From contig OZ022339.1 of assembly GCA_963989245.1 (NCBI GenBank), forward strand, positions 58,200,482 to 58,264,481: a stretch of DNA of 64,000 nucleotides. The letters are read 5' to 3'. Made by a program: the position numbers and the translations under genes. This stretch comes from Nansenia antarctica (lineage: Eukaryota; Chordata; Actinopteri; Argentiniformes; Microstomatidae). The notes beneath the pieces are model-generated. The model worked only from the letters and a program-made list of their open reading frames with translations. It did not search any database and was not told where the DNA came from. This document shows, in pieces, positions 10,691-23,308 of the stretch (position 1 is the first letter of the stretch; every line of letters begins with the position of its first letter).

Positions 10691-10939
10691 ACATACCGAA
10701 CATAACCAGAAGACATTTTGGAAAAGAGAGAATAAAAAAATAAAAAATAAAACAGGTTTCCACAGAATCCTCCTCAAAGAGTCGGTTAAAAAAAGGAGCA
10801 TTAAAGAGTCACGACGCGGCCGCTTGGCCGCATATTAAATGGTTTTATTAAAACGTAGCTGGGAGCACTTCGGAAGTGGTGACCTTGGGAGAGGCAGGAT
10901 ATGCAGTTTTTTTTTTACGTCAGTGGAAAGAGGCGGAAG

Positions 10940-10941
<2 letters not shown>

Positions 10942-11007
<66 letters not shown>

Positions 11008-11012
11008 GCGTG
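10942..11012. repeat. (GT)n microsatellite
   Basis: About 60 bp of GT repeats followed by GTGC variants. Confidence 0.96.
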
Positions 11013-11396
11013 CATGGGGCTGGAGCTCTTGACTCCCCCCGTAGGCATGCGGATCTAAATAGAGGTCTAGCCCTCTGGCGCTTCGGTTAATGCCAGCCCA
11101 CTGTCAGCTAAGCTTAATGTGCCTCCTCCATATAAAGAGGGGGATTTAGAGGGTTGGAGGGAAGGATGGAGGGGAGGAGGAGAAGGAGGAGGAGGTGTGC
11201 AGGTACGAATGTCTGTGTCCTGCAGGGGTCTGATAATGATGTTGGTGATTAGGATGTTTGCGATTACGTTTCAGGAGTGTTTATGTGTAAACAACAATAC
11301 GGTAAAGCAAGTGTGTGTTTGACAAGAAGGGAGTTACCTAATGGCTTCTATAATGACACATCAGAAACACATCAGAAACACACTGTACAGTACACT

Positions 11397-11493
11397 CACA
11401 CACACCCCCAAGTCCTCCCAAGACACACACACACACAGACACACACAGACACACACACAGACACACACAGACACACACAGGCACACGCATGCG

Positions 11494-11577
<84 letters not shown>
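11397..11577. repeat. compound (CA)n / (ACAG)n repeat
   Basis: CA repeats interleaved with cacacaga units, then gcacacgcatgcgcacgc, then a longer pure CA run, about 180 bp in total. It creates spurious His/Thr and Cys/Val open frames on both strands. Confidence 0.96.
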
Positions 11578-11579
<2 letters not shown>

Positions 11580-11789
11580 GACTGCCTCTTTACCACAGAC
11601 ACAAATGCTGTTCCTTTTTTTGCAGTGTTGTTGGACATGCTAGAGCGGAAATACTCCGCGGGACACACAGTCAACGTGTCCTCCCGACTGTGAACACCGG
11701 TCCAGGTCTGAGAGAGGAGCTCCTGATCATCTGCTTGTCTGATCAAGACATGTTCAGTGAGGTGCAGGAACAACTAAAGCAGTACTTAC

Positions 11790-11810
11790 TCAGGTGAGGG
11801 TTGATGGGCG
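11790..11810 (-). CDS. mdga2: mdga2 21-nt microexon linking FnIII and MAM
   Basis: The microexon lies between ttttacag and gtaagtact and encodes the seven-residue linker APINPHL, with the split final codon completed as Arg in the next exon. The same linker (A-P-V/I-N-P-H-L-R before EFHC) sits between FnIII and MAM in MDGA2 as I recall it, so the exon is real despite its size. Phases are 1 to 1, so skipping it removes seven residues without a frameshift and would shorten the hinge between the two domains. Confidence 0.93.
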   Translation of the reverse strand, partial: RPSTLT

Positions 11811-13816
11811 CTGTAAAACAAAAAGGGCAGAAACAAGAGATACCGTTAACAATATCGTAGAACACTCGTCCATCATTTATACACCTCTCTGCTGACTCAC
11901 AGAAAGGCTTTTGCATGCCCTTGAGGTGTCGGTGATTCACAGAGCATTTTGTCACATAAAAGTTTGGTGACACCACACGGAGATAGAACGCATACAAACA
12001 ACGTGTGACTCAAGTTAACATTTAGCCACTTTTTTTCCCCTCCCGATCCTGTATTGAATACGTCAACAAAATAAAATCATCCACAAAACAAAATCAACAA
12101 ATAACGTCTAAACTAACTGCCGCAGAAGTCATCCGCTTGGTATTGGTAGATAGACCATTATTATCTTAATGTGTTGAGGGCTCCAAAGGATTTGAAGTGA
12201 CAGAGATAACCAGAGTAGAATGCTATCCCTCTCCTCTGGTGATATCTACTGTACGTCAGTGGGATTAGTAAGAATGGCAGTGACGGTAATGAGCTTATAA
12301 GCACAACAGCTTATCATCATCAGTACCATTTATATGCCTCGCTGATGTCCTTACCCAAGGTGACTTCACAAAATCAAAACACCACAACACTCTAATTGGA
12401 TGTACTCCACGTGTCCCTATTGCATTTTACATGAGATACACCGTTGCTCTTTGGTGTATTTGAAAACGGTAGATACTACTGTAAGTGGGATGACCCTACC
12501 CTAAACCCTAACCCTTAACCTTAACTCTTACCGTAACCATTGTAAATCATTTGAAACTTCAATGGACTCGAGCCATTCCAAACATCTGGCAACTCTTTTA
12601 GTGAGCAGTCCATGAAACCGACTGGCTTGATTGTACGTATATGAACATGAGAGGAATGTTCACATAGAACTATTGCTATAGTTGCTATAATTGCTATTGG
12701 CTATAGTTAGTTTTGTTACTTAAATATGTAGCTCAAATGTGACACTGTCTGGTAATAGGTTGTCCTCCATTAAAACACCTGCATCTCAGAGTCATTCCAC
12801 CTGCCAATTCATGGCTTGATCTGCATTCCCTCAATGATAATTAAAGAGGCTAAGGCTGTGGCAAACACAGAAAGGTCAAGGGTATCAAATGCTGTTTGTT
12901 GCAATGTAAGCCAGTTATGCTTGCAGTTCATTTTTTTGCAGAGTAAATACAATTTAGGCTGTCAAGAAGATGCATGGGCTTTTTAATGATCGATTCCTGT
13001 CCGAGTAAATGGATGTGATACATCAGCTTAACCGCAAAACAATGTTACTGCGGCTTCGTGATTTATGAAACTCAGCCACTCATGGAAGGAATTGATTTGA
13101 ATCCACTCGATTAAATCAAGAAATAACAAATCATTCCCACAAAGAAAACATGTGTAAAGGAACACTGGTTAAGAACGGTCAGCCTCTTACAGTATACAAC
13201 AAGGAAAACTACAAGGTCTGAATGAACGATATAGAAGTGAACTGAAAAGGGAGATTTGTTTCTATGTTATTGTGGGTTGCGGCGTCTTCCCAAACACCCC
13301 CTCCTTAACAAGAAAAGGGAGGATGAGAAGGCTAGAAAATAAATTAAAGTGGGAACATTTGAGGAGGAGAGGAGAGGAGAGGTGAGGCAGATGAGATGAG
13401 AGGCAGATGAGAGGAAAGGCAGAAGAGAGGAGAGAAGGGGAGAGGAGAGGAGAGGATTAAGTGGAATGGGGAGAAAGTGACAGCGGTCGTTTAGAAACAT
13501 GTTTGCAGAGCAGCAACCCTCAGGGAGAGCAAACTGTTTTTATCTGTCTCTTATTTCTTCCTCCCTTCTTTAAAAATAAATAAATAAATATAACAAATCT
13601 CTAGCTACCAGGGTCACCACAAGATAGGACTCAATAGTTTGAATAGAGACTACAGTTTGAGTCTGTTGCAGGAGACAGGGCAGTGATAGGTTCTCCTTGA
13701 GTTTGGCCTTGTTCAAACAAACCAAGGTGGTCACGGTCGAAGCCGCATTCAGTTATCTTCTGTTAAACAACAACTGTGATGCCAGCAGACAAATTCCATT
13801 GAATTGACTGAGGAGG

Positions 13817-13873
13817 TGTCACGCCCTCCACTTTCACCTAGCCTATGCCAGTATCGCTTTCTCCTGCCTGTCT

Positions 13874-13912
<39 letters not shown>

Positions 13913-14368
13913 TATGTGTGTGGGCGTGGCCCAGGCTCCAGCAATCAGTCTTCATCATCTCCACCTGCCCGGTATTCACATTGTGGTTCACCAGCTCATC
14001 TAATCACAGTATTTAAACCCCGGGCTTCCCTTGCACTCATCGACAGATCGTTGTTTGTCATTACAAGTCAGTCTCGCTTGCGTAGCTGCACCTAGTTTCT
14101 TGTGTATTCTCTGTGTGTATTTTATGTGTATTTTTGTCTTACTGGGTTTGCCTTATCTCTCTATGCTACAGGACCACTTTGCGGCTTCTGCCTATCTGCC
14201 TGCCCTGTCCTGCCTGGCTGCCTGCCCTGCTACCCTACTTGCCATTCCGCCCTGTTACTCCTTTCTTAGCTATTCCCTATTAAAACCCGATTCTTTTATA
14301 TATATAAATATATATTTTTCTTTTATATATGTGTCTGCGCTTGGGTTCCTTAGCTCTGACCGTGGTTA
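13817..14368 (+). mobile_element. probable solo LTR, Ty3/Gypsy-type
   Basis: It opens TGTCACGCCCTCC, carries a TATA-like gtatttaaacc about 190 bp in, then a C/T-rich transcribed region (gctgcctgccctgctaccc), and ends near gctctgaccgtgg. This TGTCACG...CTCTGACCGTG layout is typical of teleost Gypsy LTRs. There are no coding domains beside it, and a (GT)n tract has expanded inside (about 13878-13922). I could not see a clean target duplication. Confidence 0.6.
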
Positions 14369-14941
14369 AATTGTTTAAAGCACAGGCCTCCAGTTTGAGG
14401 TAACAGAAATGATAATAATGATATAGGCCTTCCATATTTCCTCTGTTAAAACATTTAGTTGAGAATGAAATCCAAACAGATAGCTGCAGAGTCACTGCAG
14501 CAGTCCACAGAGAGAGTAGAAATCAAGCCGGCTGCTTTAGAGAATAGTTTTAAATGACAAGCTATAGCCGCAGGCCATAGAAATGGAAGTCAACTTTTAG
14601 ACGGATTCTATTCTTTTATTCTCTGGCAAACACTCACTGATGCCCCCCCTCCTCCTCCCTTTCTCTCTCTCTCCTCCCTCCGTTTCCCCCCCCACCCCTC
14701 TCTCCCTCTCCCTCTTTGAGACCTTGGTTATGAAAATATGTTTCGTTTGACTGTTATTTTACCTGCAGCCTCTCCAGCCTGACTCACACGCAGCCCCAGT
14801 CCAGATTAATGTGTCTGGTTTAGTCATATCGCTTCCCCAACTGATGAAATCAAGCTGAGCAGAGAGAGGGCCAGGAGCTAGCCTCACCCACTACCACTGC
14901 TGCATACACAATGATGAGCACATATTATGTGTCCATACGTA

Positions 14942-14942
<1 letters not shown>

Positions 14943-15005
<63 letters not shown>
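14943..15005. repeat. (CA)n microsatellite
   Basis: About 62 bp of uninterrupted CA repeats. Confidence 0.97.
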
Positions 15006-15006
<1 letters not shown>

Positions 15007-15134
15007 ACTTCAGTAAAAGGTGGACGCAAACTAGCAGTAAATAACGAGAGGAATCCTCTGAATGTGAAGGTTTCGGCAGGGAATTGAAAGCAGTTTCAAA
15101 GCAGTCCTTTCACATCCCACTGGCACTTCTGTCT

Positions 15135-15187
15135 GCAGTAACAACAGCAATGACAACAACAACAATAACAACAACAACAACAACAAT
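15135..15187. repeat. (AAC)n-rich microsatellite
   Basis: Imperfect CAA/AAC trinucleotides (acaacagcaatgacaacaac and onward), about 50 bp. Confidence 0.9.
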
Positions 15188-15290
15188 GTGTTACATTCAC
15201 ATGTTTATTGTAGTGTGTTGATTTCACTGGCTTCCACTGGACTTCAAGTTGCATCACACTGTGTTCATTGAATAGGCCACTAGAGCTTGT

Positions 15291-15342
<52 letters not shown>
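15291..15342. repeat. (GT)n microsatellite
   Basis: About 52 bp of GT repeats. Confidence 0.97.
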
Positions 15343-15346
<4 letters not shown>

Positions 15347-16132
15347 AAGGTATTACCAGTGTAGCAGGTATTTTGGCAGGAAGGCATAGGCCTAATGGCT
15401 AGAATTCTGATATCAGCCCAAACCTAGCGCGCACGTCACATGGCTTTCTCAGACCACGATGGCCACTCTCCAGACTACTAAACGTGATTGATAGGAATGT
15501 TGGGGAGTGTGGATTGTGGGGTCGGTTACGAGCGGTTGGGTTGTCTATGGGGACATCTTAACTGTTGCTATTGTAAATGGTCTGCTCTGTAATACAGTAG
15601 AGGACCAACGGACAGGAAGCCAACCAAAATTAAGTCACTGTCTGTGTCCTGCCTGGCCTCTGTGGAACATTGTCCTTTGAGCTATTATTGTATTTCCAGG
15701 AAAATTAAGAATTTGAAAAGGGAGCCACTCTCCTGTCTAGCAGAAGTGTCCTGCAAGCGTTTTGGGAAATGACGTACATGCTATATCGAAAAGAAATTAC
15801 AAGAAGAACAGCCGACCTTCTCAGGTGAGTTTGAGGCCAGGAATACAATTATGGGCAGTTAGCACTCTTTTTCTACAGAACTACCAACAATTACAGTTTC
15901 CTTGCATCCTTTCATTTCTTGAACCATTTTCTCTTGTGAAAAGACCAACACACCATAGGGGAGTGAAGGACAGTTCTAAAAGCTTTCACAGCTTCCTAAA
16001 GAGCTCTTAACAAAAGTAAATGAGGTAGTATTCTGTCATGTGCTACGCAGTTAATATTGAATTACGTTTCTCATTACTTTTTTACCTACATAACACTAGA
16101 CTCTACATTGCTAACATGTGCTGGCTACACAC

Positions 16133-16230
16133 CAGAAGGAGGCTGGTGGAGGTCGAAACCAGAAAACGGGCTCATTGTAATGCACAGAATAAGGAATCGT
16201 ATCAAACACGATCACAGCTCGAAAGAAACC
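16133..16230 (+). mobile_element. partial hAT-like MITE
   Basis: It starts cagaaggaggctggtggagg and contains acgggctcattgtaatgca, then ggaatcgtatcaaacac. It is the left half of the same family as the element at 9551. The mirrored half is absent or too diverged to recognise. Confidence 0.75.
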
Positions 16231-16589
16231 TGTCGGTCGTATTAAATACGAGCATATTCCAGCACTCTCTCTGCTTCATGTCATTGAGGACGGAAATATC
16301 TTTAAGGGATCACACGTCCTTCACGTGGAATACCCTTCCCTACGGGCGGACACACGGGACTATCACTGCACAGTGCCCACACAGATCCGCAATGCATTTC
16401 CAGCTTGTCTCTTGCATCAGTGCTTGGATGAGAGGAGAGATGGAGAGCAAATTGTCGAGAGGAGGACTTAACTCTCTGCGGGCCTCTGGTTGGATGAGCT
16501 TTACACTGGTTTAAACTGCAGGGGACGGCTCAGTCTCCTCGCTGGACAGAAGCTCAGACCGGCCAGAACTAAATCACACAACTAGCTTA

Positions 16590-16870
16590 AAGATGACCTC
16601 TGCACCCGGTGCTAGAGGAAGATCACTCGGAGCACGACGGCCGATTTACTGTCAGATTTAGCGCGGGGGTGTTTTGATGCGTGGGTGGACATGTTATCGC
16701 GTATTCACTCTTTTCAGCATGAAGGCAACCTTCAATAGAGATACTTCTCCTACACCGTCGACGTGTGGGTAACAGGAAGCGTCTTTAGGGGGCGGCCACC
16801 TACTCGGGGGCGGGGACTGAAATCCGGAGGCACAAACAGATGCCGAGTTTGTCACGGCAGCAGAATGTCA
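16590..16870. promoter_or_regulatory. CpG-rich intronic patch with GC box
   Basis: CG dinucleotides are frequent here against a CpG-poor background. A perfect GC box (GGGGGCGGGG) sits at 16806-16815, and gggggcggcc lies just before it. This could be an intragenic enhancer or alternative promoter, but only composition supports that. Confidence 0.3.
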
Positions 16871-17284
16871 GAGCGAGAGTCTCTCTTCAGTAGGAGGAGC
16901 AGTGTGACACCACCATATTTCATCCCCCAGCTTGTTATGCACTTTAAGCACTTTTGACCAATTCACAGTAGTTGCTACCCTGGGCTGCATCCTGGTCCTT
17001 TCCTGTACACAGCAGTGTGATCACTTATCCTGTCACACGTCGACGAGTAAACTCACTCTAGGTCACCACCGTACTCTACAATCAAGACAGGGGATATGGA
17101 TCATAATTCCCCAACCCCAGGCAATAGTAGAACTGTAATCATGTGTGTTGCTACATTACATAGAAATTACACCTTATTGAATTTACAGCATGGCATATTA
17201 CCATGCCATTTCCATGTCGTCTTATTATCATCCTCAGGTTACTAACATACAAAAACACCGTCAGCACTAAGGGCAGCGGTGGCT

Positions 17285-17592
17285 ATTCGGTTGTTAAGTC
17301 TGACGTCAAACGTGACGTTTAGCAATTTCCGGGTCCAAACCAGAAATTCCCTGCACCATAGTACCAGTGTACTACAGCGGTAGAATGACAGTTCAATCAT
17401 TTTTTAGACTCGGATCTATTCATACAACAAGGGACACAGCACTTTCCCGTTTTTCCCATATTTGTCACCGTCTTTGAGCCTTGGAAAAGCGCTATATAAA
17501 TATAATTAATTATTATTATTACTGAGGCATTTCGAAGACAGCGCCTCAGCCAACTTTGGACCCGGAAACACGTCACGACTTAACAACCGAAT
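17285..17592. mobile_element. fold-back/MITE-like element enclosing an L2 tail
   Basis: Termini are perfect 16-bp inverted repeats (ATTCGGTTGTTAAGTC at 17285-17300, its complement at 17577-17592). An inner pair, tttccgggtccaaa / tttggacccggaaa (17326-17339 and 17555-17568), is also perfect. Flanks look like an imperfect 14-15-bp duplication: gggcagcggtggct before, gggcaggggtgggct after. Inside, 17464-17520 reads as the 3' end of an L2-type LINE. The family is not recognised. Confidence 0.75.
17464..17520 (+). mobile_element. L2-type LINE 3' tail fragment
   Basis: Contains tttgagccttggaaaagcgc and tatataaatataattaatta, then tattatt repeats. GAAAAGCGCTATATAAA followed by (TATTAT)n is the conserved 3' tail of teleost L2 elements and of SINEs that share it. 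Confidence 0.75.
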
Positions 17593-18117
17593 GGGCAGGG
17601 GTGGGCTCAGCCCACTTAAACGTGAGTCTTGTCGCTTTTTTTTCTTTTTCTGAATTGTTGATATTCCGGGGGTCGTGTTTGAATGTTTAATCTCATAATT
17701 TGTATTTACTGTAGGTCCATATACTATGTCTATCTATTTAACACTTAAGGAACGTAAAAGCACCATCTCACCACACACGTTGGTCATGCCATGAATTGCG
17801 GTCCTTGCGCCCGCCCGCCCATACAAAATCTATGGCCCTTCCAAGGTGTTGGGTCTGTTCAGCGAATGCTTGGGAGAGTGATATAGTGTAATTTTGACAA
17901 TATTTCACAAGCCAATCACAAGGTCACGTATGACACTCCTAGAGCACACCTTGTTCATTAACCTGCTAGCATGTGGGTGTGATGTGTGGGAGAGCTAGCA
18001 CGCCTAGCCTCAGCCTGCAGTAATTAGCTATTAGGCAAAGTCTCACACATGTGGGCTTGAACTCCTCAGAGCTCTCTCTCCCGCCCCCTCTCTCTCTCGC
18101 ACTCTCTCTCTTCGCTC

Positions 18118-18323
<206 letters not shown>

Positions 18324-18960
18324 AGCCCAGCTCTGATGAGCTGCAGTAAAACTGAATAATTCACAACTGCAGCACATCTCAGGGTGAAGAGCACAGCAGC
18401 CGTGACAGCAGCACACAGAGAGAGACAGTCTGCTTCTCAATCACATCTCCAATAATAACTATAGATCTGCTCACCGTCGCCTGAGCCAATCCGATCCCGT
18501 AAGCTAACACCTGGCTCACAGCTTTGACATCATGAGAGATGTTAAGGAGAGATGGGGTTCGACATTTTACTGGTAGATCATATTATATAGATAGGCCTAT
18601 GTGTCGTTGTCTCTGTGAATTAGATACCCTAGCCATTATAGCTGTCAACATCATAATGGATTCTGTCAGATCAATAAGAGGCATGTGGTTTATTATTTAT
18701 CAGCGTAATGGATCATTCAGTCAATAACCAAATAAATCAGATCACACTCAATGTTTGCCATCGATCTCTTGAATCAAGAGTGCATGGCTGGAACAAAAGC
18801 CGACCACTTGACGACCATTGTTAGTGACCACCGCTTTAACTGTAATACAGATCAATTCAGTTCAATTGTCCCAAAATAAAGATATTCACTATCACAGCTT
18901 TGTCATCATTGACAGTAAAGGACACAGTTAAAACCAGACACATCCAGTCATCTAACTTAC

Positions 18961-19138
18961 CACTGTAGGTGACGATGCGTATGGTGGAGTCGCCCTCTCC
19001 GAAGCGTGTGATGGGGGTGAGGCGGACCTCGTAGGCCTCCGGCTTGATGAGCTCAGTCAGGTTGTGGGTGATAAGTTCCCCCTTGTTGATTGTCCCCTCC
19101 ACTGGGATCTCCTGCTCCCACCACCGCTGGAGCCCCGT
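18961..19138 (-). CDS. mdga2: mdga2 exon: fibronectin III domain, second half
   Basis: This 178-nt exon has acceptor cccatccag and donor gtaagtt, phase 0 to 1. It encodes TGLQRWWEQEIPVEG, then KGELITHNLTELIKPEAYEV and RLTPITRFGEGDSTIR, ending IVTYSG. NLTELxxxxxYEVRLTPxTxFGEGD is the usual E-F-G strand pattern of an FnIII domain, with the Tyr-corner region and an N-glycosylation sequon (NLT). This domain connects the Ig array to the MAM domain. Confidence 0.97.
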
Positions 19139-20261
19139 CTGGATGGGAGGAGGAATTACGGCTTGATTAAAGGTTCAGGTTAGCGTAGCGGAGGTGGTTT
19201 GGAACCACTCTCCCATAATCTCTAGCCTTGTCTTGAGACCTGAACACTCCTAAAGCTCTTAAAGCTTGAGACCTGAAGACTCCTAAAGTAACATTGCATC
19301 ACTAGCATCAACGGGGTGGTGCACAGGAATGGGGTTTCATTTCTTTGATTGGCAAAATAATTCTAGGTCTTTCTCTGTGCCAGCTGTGCGGCAGAACGCG
19401 AGGCCTGAATTAGAGTGGCTCAGCTGTAGAGTAAGGGGATATGACTAGCCACGATGCTACGCTCATCAAAGTTCTGTAGAGGTTCTACTCCTTTACTGTA
19501 AATCCGTCTCATCTGCCTAGTGTACTGAATAGGGAACATCTTTGTCTTTGAAGTTTTCCCATAATCTTAGTCCACGGTATCTCCTTACCGCTTCATGCAG
19601 AGGCCATAAAAGAGGCTCAAACTCGAAAGGAAATTTTTACCATCTCATCTTAAATGTTGCACTCTCATGACCCTGCCTTCAGGTGACTGTCAAACATAGG
19701 GAAATCACATGAATTGTATAAGAGTTTTACATTTTATTCATGCCTCAATGATACGATGCAGCGTGTCTTTGAACAGGTACAGGACGGGATTGAAAGACAC
19801 AAGGAGATGCTTTCACTGGTGGCAATACAACACTTTAACAAGAGCGAGAACAAGACAGAACAACAGAGAAACCAGGGTGTTATTGTCCCCTGGAGGATCA
19901 TTTTCAGGGGAGAGACCTGAAAAAATAAAACAGAACCACAACAGCCTCTGCATCACAATTAGTCACCATATGTTTGTGTGAATGTTTGATGCCATTAGAG
20001 AGAGATGGAGGAGCAAGGAATGACGTGTGGGGACAGTACTAATTAAGTAATTACCCCATAGTGTGGATGCCCTGCAATTATGAAATAAGAGTTCTCATTA
20101 AGGAAGGTTCACAGGTAAATAGAGAGGCTTTTGTCTATTATTGATAATTGTACACAGGATACAACACGTGGCCTTACTTTGCCATGTAATTTCCACTTCA
20201 CTCTCGAGTACAAAAGACATTTAGTAATTTGCTGGAATTGGCTGTGGATGTGAATCTGTTG

Positions 20262-20263
<2 letters not shown>

Positions 20264-20320
<57 letters not shown>

Positions 20321-20328
20321 CGTGTGTT
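20264..20328. repeat. (TG)n(CG)n microsatellite
   Basis: TG repeats run into gcgcgcgcgcg and then gtgtgt. Alternating purine/pyrimidine sequence with a CG core is the classical Z-DNA-prone composition. Confidence 0.95.
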
Positions 20329-21875
20329 TGTATTTGTACTGCTGTTAGAGGCAGATGGAGGCCTTAAATACCAAGCTTGGCACGACAGACATGCAGCTTT
20401 AAACCCAGACTGAACAAATGGAGGCTGATAATTCCATCTTTCCCACATCAGGGAGGAATCGACTTTAAAGTGGTCAATTAAATCAAACTTTAATGGCTAA
20501 TTATAGAATGCTTTTACCTTTTCTATTTTGCACACAATGTCTCTTAGACTTTTTTGGGATTTGGACTGCCTTTTAATTTTCCATTACTGTTCTTCTAAAT
20601 CTGTGCCACTCAACACAGTTATTATTTCTGTTTACATCCCATTACCTTTCAGTCTCCATTTTCCACGGTGAAAGAGAGTTGCTGTATCACATTTAATATC
20701 CCTTGATTGCAGCAACAGTTTGTGATATTTTTTATGGGGCAACTTGGAAACACCAGAGGAGTTGATCAAAGAGCGATCTGGGGCAGAGTGAGATGTAGGA
20801 ATAATCAAAGTGGCTGTGGAACATTAGGAGGGATCCTGATCCAGATTGCCTGCATGTCATTAGCCTGGCGCCTATTGATCTGGCTACTCCTAACCCTGCT
20901 CACTGATCCGCCACTGACTGACAGATCAATTGAATGAGGAGGAGGAAGAGAGGAAAAGAGGGAGGAAGACAGAGAGGTAGAAAGGGCTGTCTTTTGCTGG
21001 TTGCAATGTGATGATGTAGATGAAGCTGTATGGAGAGCCTTCATATCTCACTGGTGGAAACTTGGATGTGTTTGATGAGGCAAGGGCAGCAGGAGTGAAG
21101 GAGGAGTGATCTATTTCACCCATGATGGCCAATGTGATTTCTGCTTTGTGCTTCTTGCTCCTACATAGCCTTTCAATTAGGGCTTCACTCCCCCCCCCCC
21201 CCCCCCTTAGGAAACCATCCATTATGGAGGCATAAAGCCCACCAGCCCTCAGTATTAATTCAGAGGCACCGACAAAGGGGAAATGATAATGATTCTCAGG
21301 GAATTGTGTGTGTGTGTGTGTGTGTGGGGGGGGGGGGGGCAGTCATAGCGCTTCTCCGCTCTATAAATAGCAGGAGTGAAGTGGTCCACGTGCCAGCGCT
21401 TTCATTACCGCACCAGTGTTTCAGCATCTGGGAGTATCTAAGCATTTATTTATTTACAAAGGAGCCCATCCTCCCTTCCTCTCTCTCTTTTTATCTCTCT
21501 CAATCCCTCGTTCCACCTCTCCTCCTTACTCATCCATGTTCCATCGCCAGGGAAAAGAGAAGAGGGTCAGGATTCAATCATCCGTGGCAGATGAAACATG
21601 AAAAAGGGGCTCATCTTAAAGATGAATGTTTAGTCCCGCGCTTCTTCACCTGCAGCCTTGTAGCGCCTGAATGTTAGACACTGGAAGGCTGACGGGCCAG
21701 AGCAGCATGCTGTCATAGCAGTACAGCAGTCTATTCCTTTGAGATATCAAGGAAAAGAAGACGGAAAAATGTGTTTATGTAAACACCAATTTCCTGCCAG
21801 TCAGGTAGAAGATAAAGCTCCCAAAAGCAAGAGCGGGCTGGACTTGCATGCGCGCTCTCTCTCTCTCTCTCTTTC

Positions 21876-21966
21876 TCATTTGGCAGGTACAACATTCACC
21901 CAGGTATGGGTACTACTATGTGTTCTTAGGAGTGCTGTTATAATTGTGAAAATACCAATAAACTAT
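21876..21966 (+). repeat. unclassified dispersed repeat, copy 1
   Basis: A segment of about 90 bp beginning catttggcaggtacaacatt and containing cttaggagtgctgttataat, then tgtgaaaatacc. A second copy in the same orientation lies at 30953-31041. Both are preceded by a CT-rich gctctctc stretch. I do not recognise the family. Confidence 0.8.
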
Positions 21967-22339
21967 CTTCTTTTTCTATAAACAACAGCAGCAAAGATTA
22001 CATGTTAATGATTGAGTGATTGCTGAATAAGTGTGGGCCCATTTCAGCACTGATGCAGAATTCATCTGTGAAATTGTGAAAAGGACCAGTTGAATACGGT
22101 AGAGAGTAAATGTGTCTTCCTGGCAGTATCTCAAACACAAACCTGGCAAGAACAAGCATGGGCTGCGGCTCATGAATCGCATGAGCACAGCATAATTTTT
22201 ATCACAAATATTTATCCGTATTTACAAATCATTTTGCAGTGATTAAAATAATGGTTGACAAATATAAGTAAAGAATTGTTTGTGTGTGGATAGTAAATTA
22301 TATTGTGTTTTTGTTTATGGATCATGGCACACATTTGTA

Positions 22340-22341
<2 letters not shown>

Positions 22342-22377
<36 letters not shown>
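22342..22377. repeat. (AT)n microsatellite
   Basis: About 36 bp of TA repeats, self-complementary. Confidence 0.97.
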
Positions 22378-22378
<1 letters not shown>

Positions 22379-23256
22379 TAATCTATCTCCATAGGAATCA
22401 AGATTCACTTATAGCTGCTAACAACATGCCAAGGGAACAACCAATTCAATAGAGGTTCTGTACACATGGAAGGAAAGCACAGCATACAATTTCAAGATTT
22501 CAATGTCAAGGAAAAATTAGAAGGTATTGCTCTTTCTGTGAGTGAAAAAGAATAACAATATGGTGACTTCAGCATCTGTTAACATCCACAACGGATGACG
22601 ATTGGTGGTAATTCTTTATTCCTAACTTCATCAAAAGGTGGAGAGAGAGAGAGAGAGAGAGGGAGCGGGATATGAGAGTGGGAGAGGGAGGGAACAGAGA
22701 CAGAGAGAGGGGGAGGCAGGAGTATGCTTGACACCCTGAATCAAGCACAGCCATCAATCAATGTGTAATGCCTGTCATCCTCAGCAGAGTTTGCTTCAGG
22801 AGAAGGTAAACAGGAGAAATGCCTGCTATTCCTCTCTTTGGGGTTCTTCCAACTGAGTCATCGATGGAGAACAAAACAAAAGCTATGCATGGGATCCTCA
22901 GAGCTACCTGTCTCTACCACAGAGCTACCTGTCTCTGACAGGCACTCCACCATGTCATCTTTGTCATCAGTAAAGAATCTCTGACAACCATAGGAATGGC
23001 AGGATGGGACAGAAAATGATGGATGGAATAAAATAGAAAATAATTGTCTAGAATCTAGAATATATCAGAGAGAAGAAGAGAAGAAGAGGAAGAGAAGAAG
23101 AAGAGGATTGACACAGAAACGGAGATGGAGAGACACAGAGATGGACAGACAGACAGACAGACTGACTGAGGGACAGGCAGAGTTCTCTACTTTTACATGT
23201 CACATCCACACACTGAGGGACAGACACAAACACACATAAGGCCTCCATCCGCCATA

Positions 23257-23260
<4 letters not shown>

Positions 23261-23294
<34 letters not shown>
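23261..23294. repeat. (CA)n tract near an mdga2 splice donor
   Basis: CA repeats on the plus strand, read as (UG)n on the transcript from about intron position +15 after the exon ending at 23309. Confidence 0.96.
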
Positions 23295-23295
<1 letters not shown>

Positions 23296-23308
23296 CTAGT
23301 TGTCTCAC

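Larger units (their letters stand above)
9856..11789 (-). other. mdga2 intron between linker microexon and MAM
   Basis: This 1.9-kb intron contains a partial hAT-like MITE, a (GT)n tract and a long compound CA repeat. A short attcaattcaattcaacttt motif at about 9978-9997 looks like a LINE or SINE 3' tail remnant on the minus strand. No coding sequence is seen. Confidence 0.9.
19139..23308 (-). other. mdga2 intron inside the FnIII domain
   Basis: This 4.2-kb intron contains (TG)n with a CG extension, a poly(C) run near 21189-21206, an unclassified dispersed repeat at 21876, an (AT)n tract, GA-rich patches near 22638-22710 and 23065-23105, and (CA)n beside the donor. An open frame at 19714-19920 has no domain I recognise. 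No exon is supported. Confidence 0.9.

Noticed and set aside
11338..11643. Long His/Thr and Cys/Val open frames here and at the other CA/GT tracts
   Set aside because: They are translations of dinucleotide repeats and have no coding signature.
12499..12516. Interstitial telomeric repeat
   Set aside because: Only two or three degenerate ccctaa units; too short to claim a fusion or telomere relic.
19714..19920. Plus-strand 68-codon frame beginning MYKSFTFYSC as a small gene
   Set aside because: No recognised domain, promoter or splice evidence; frames of this length are expected by chance.
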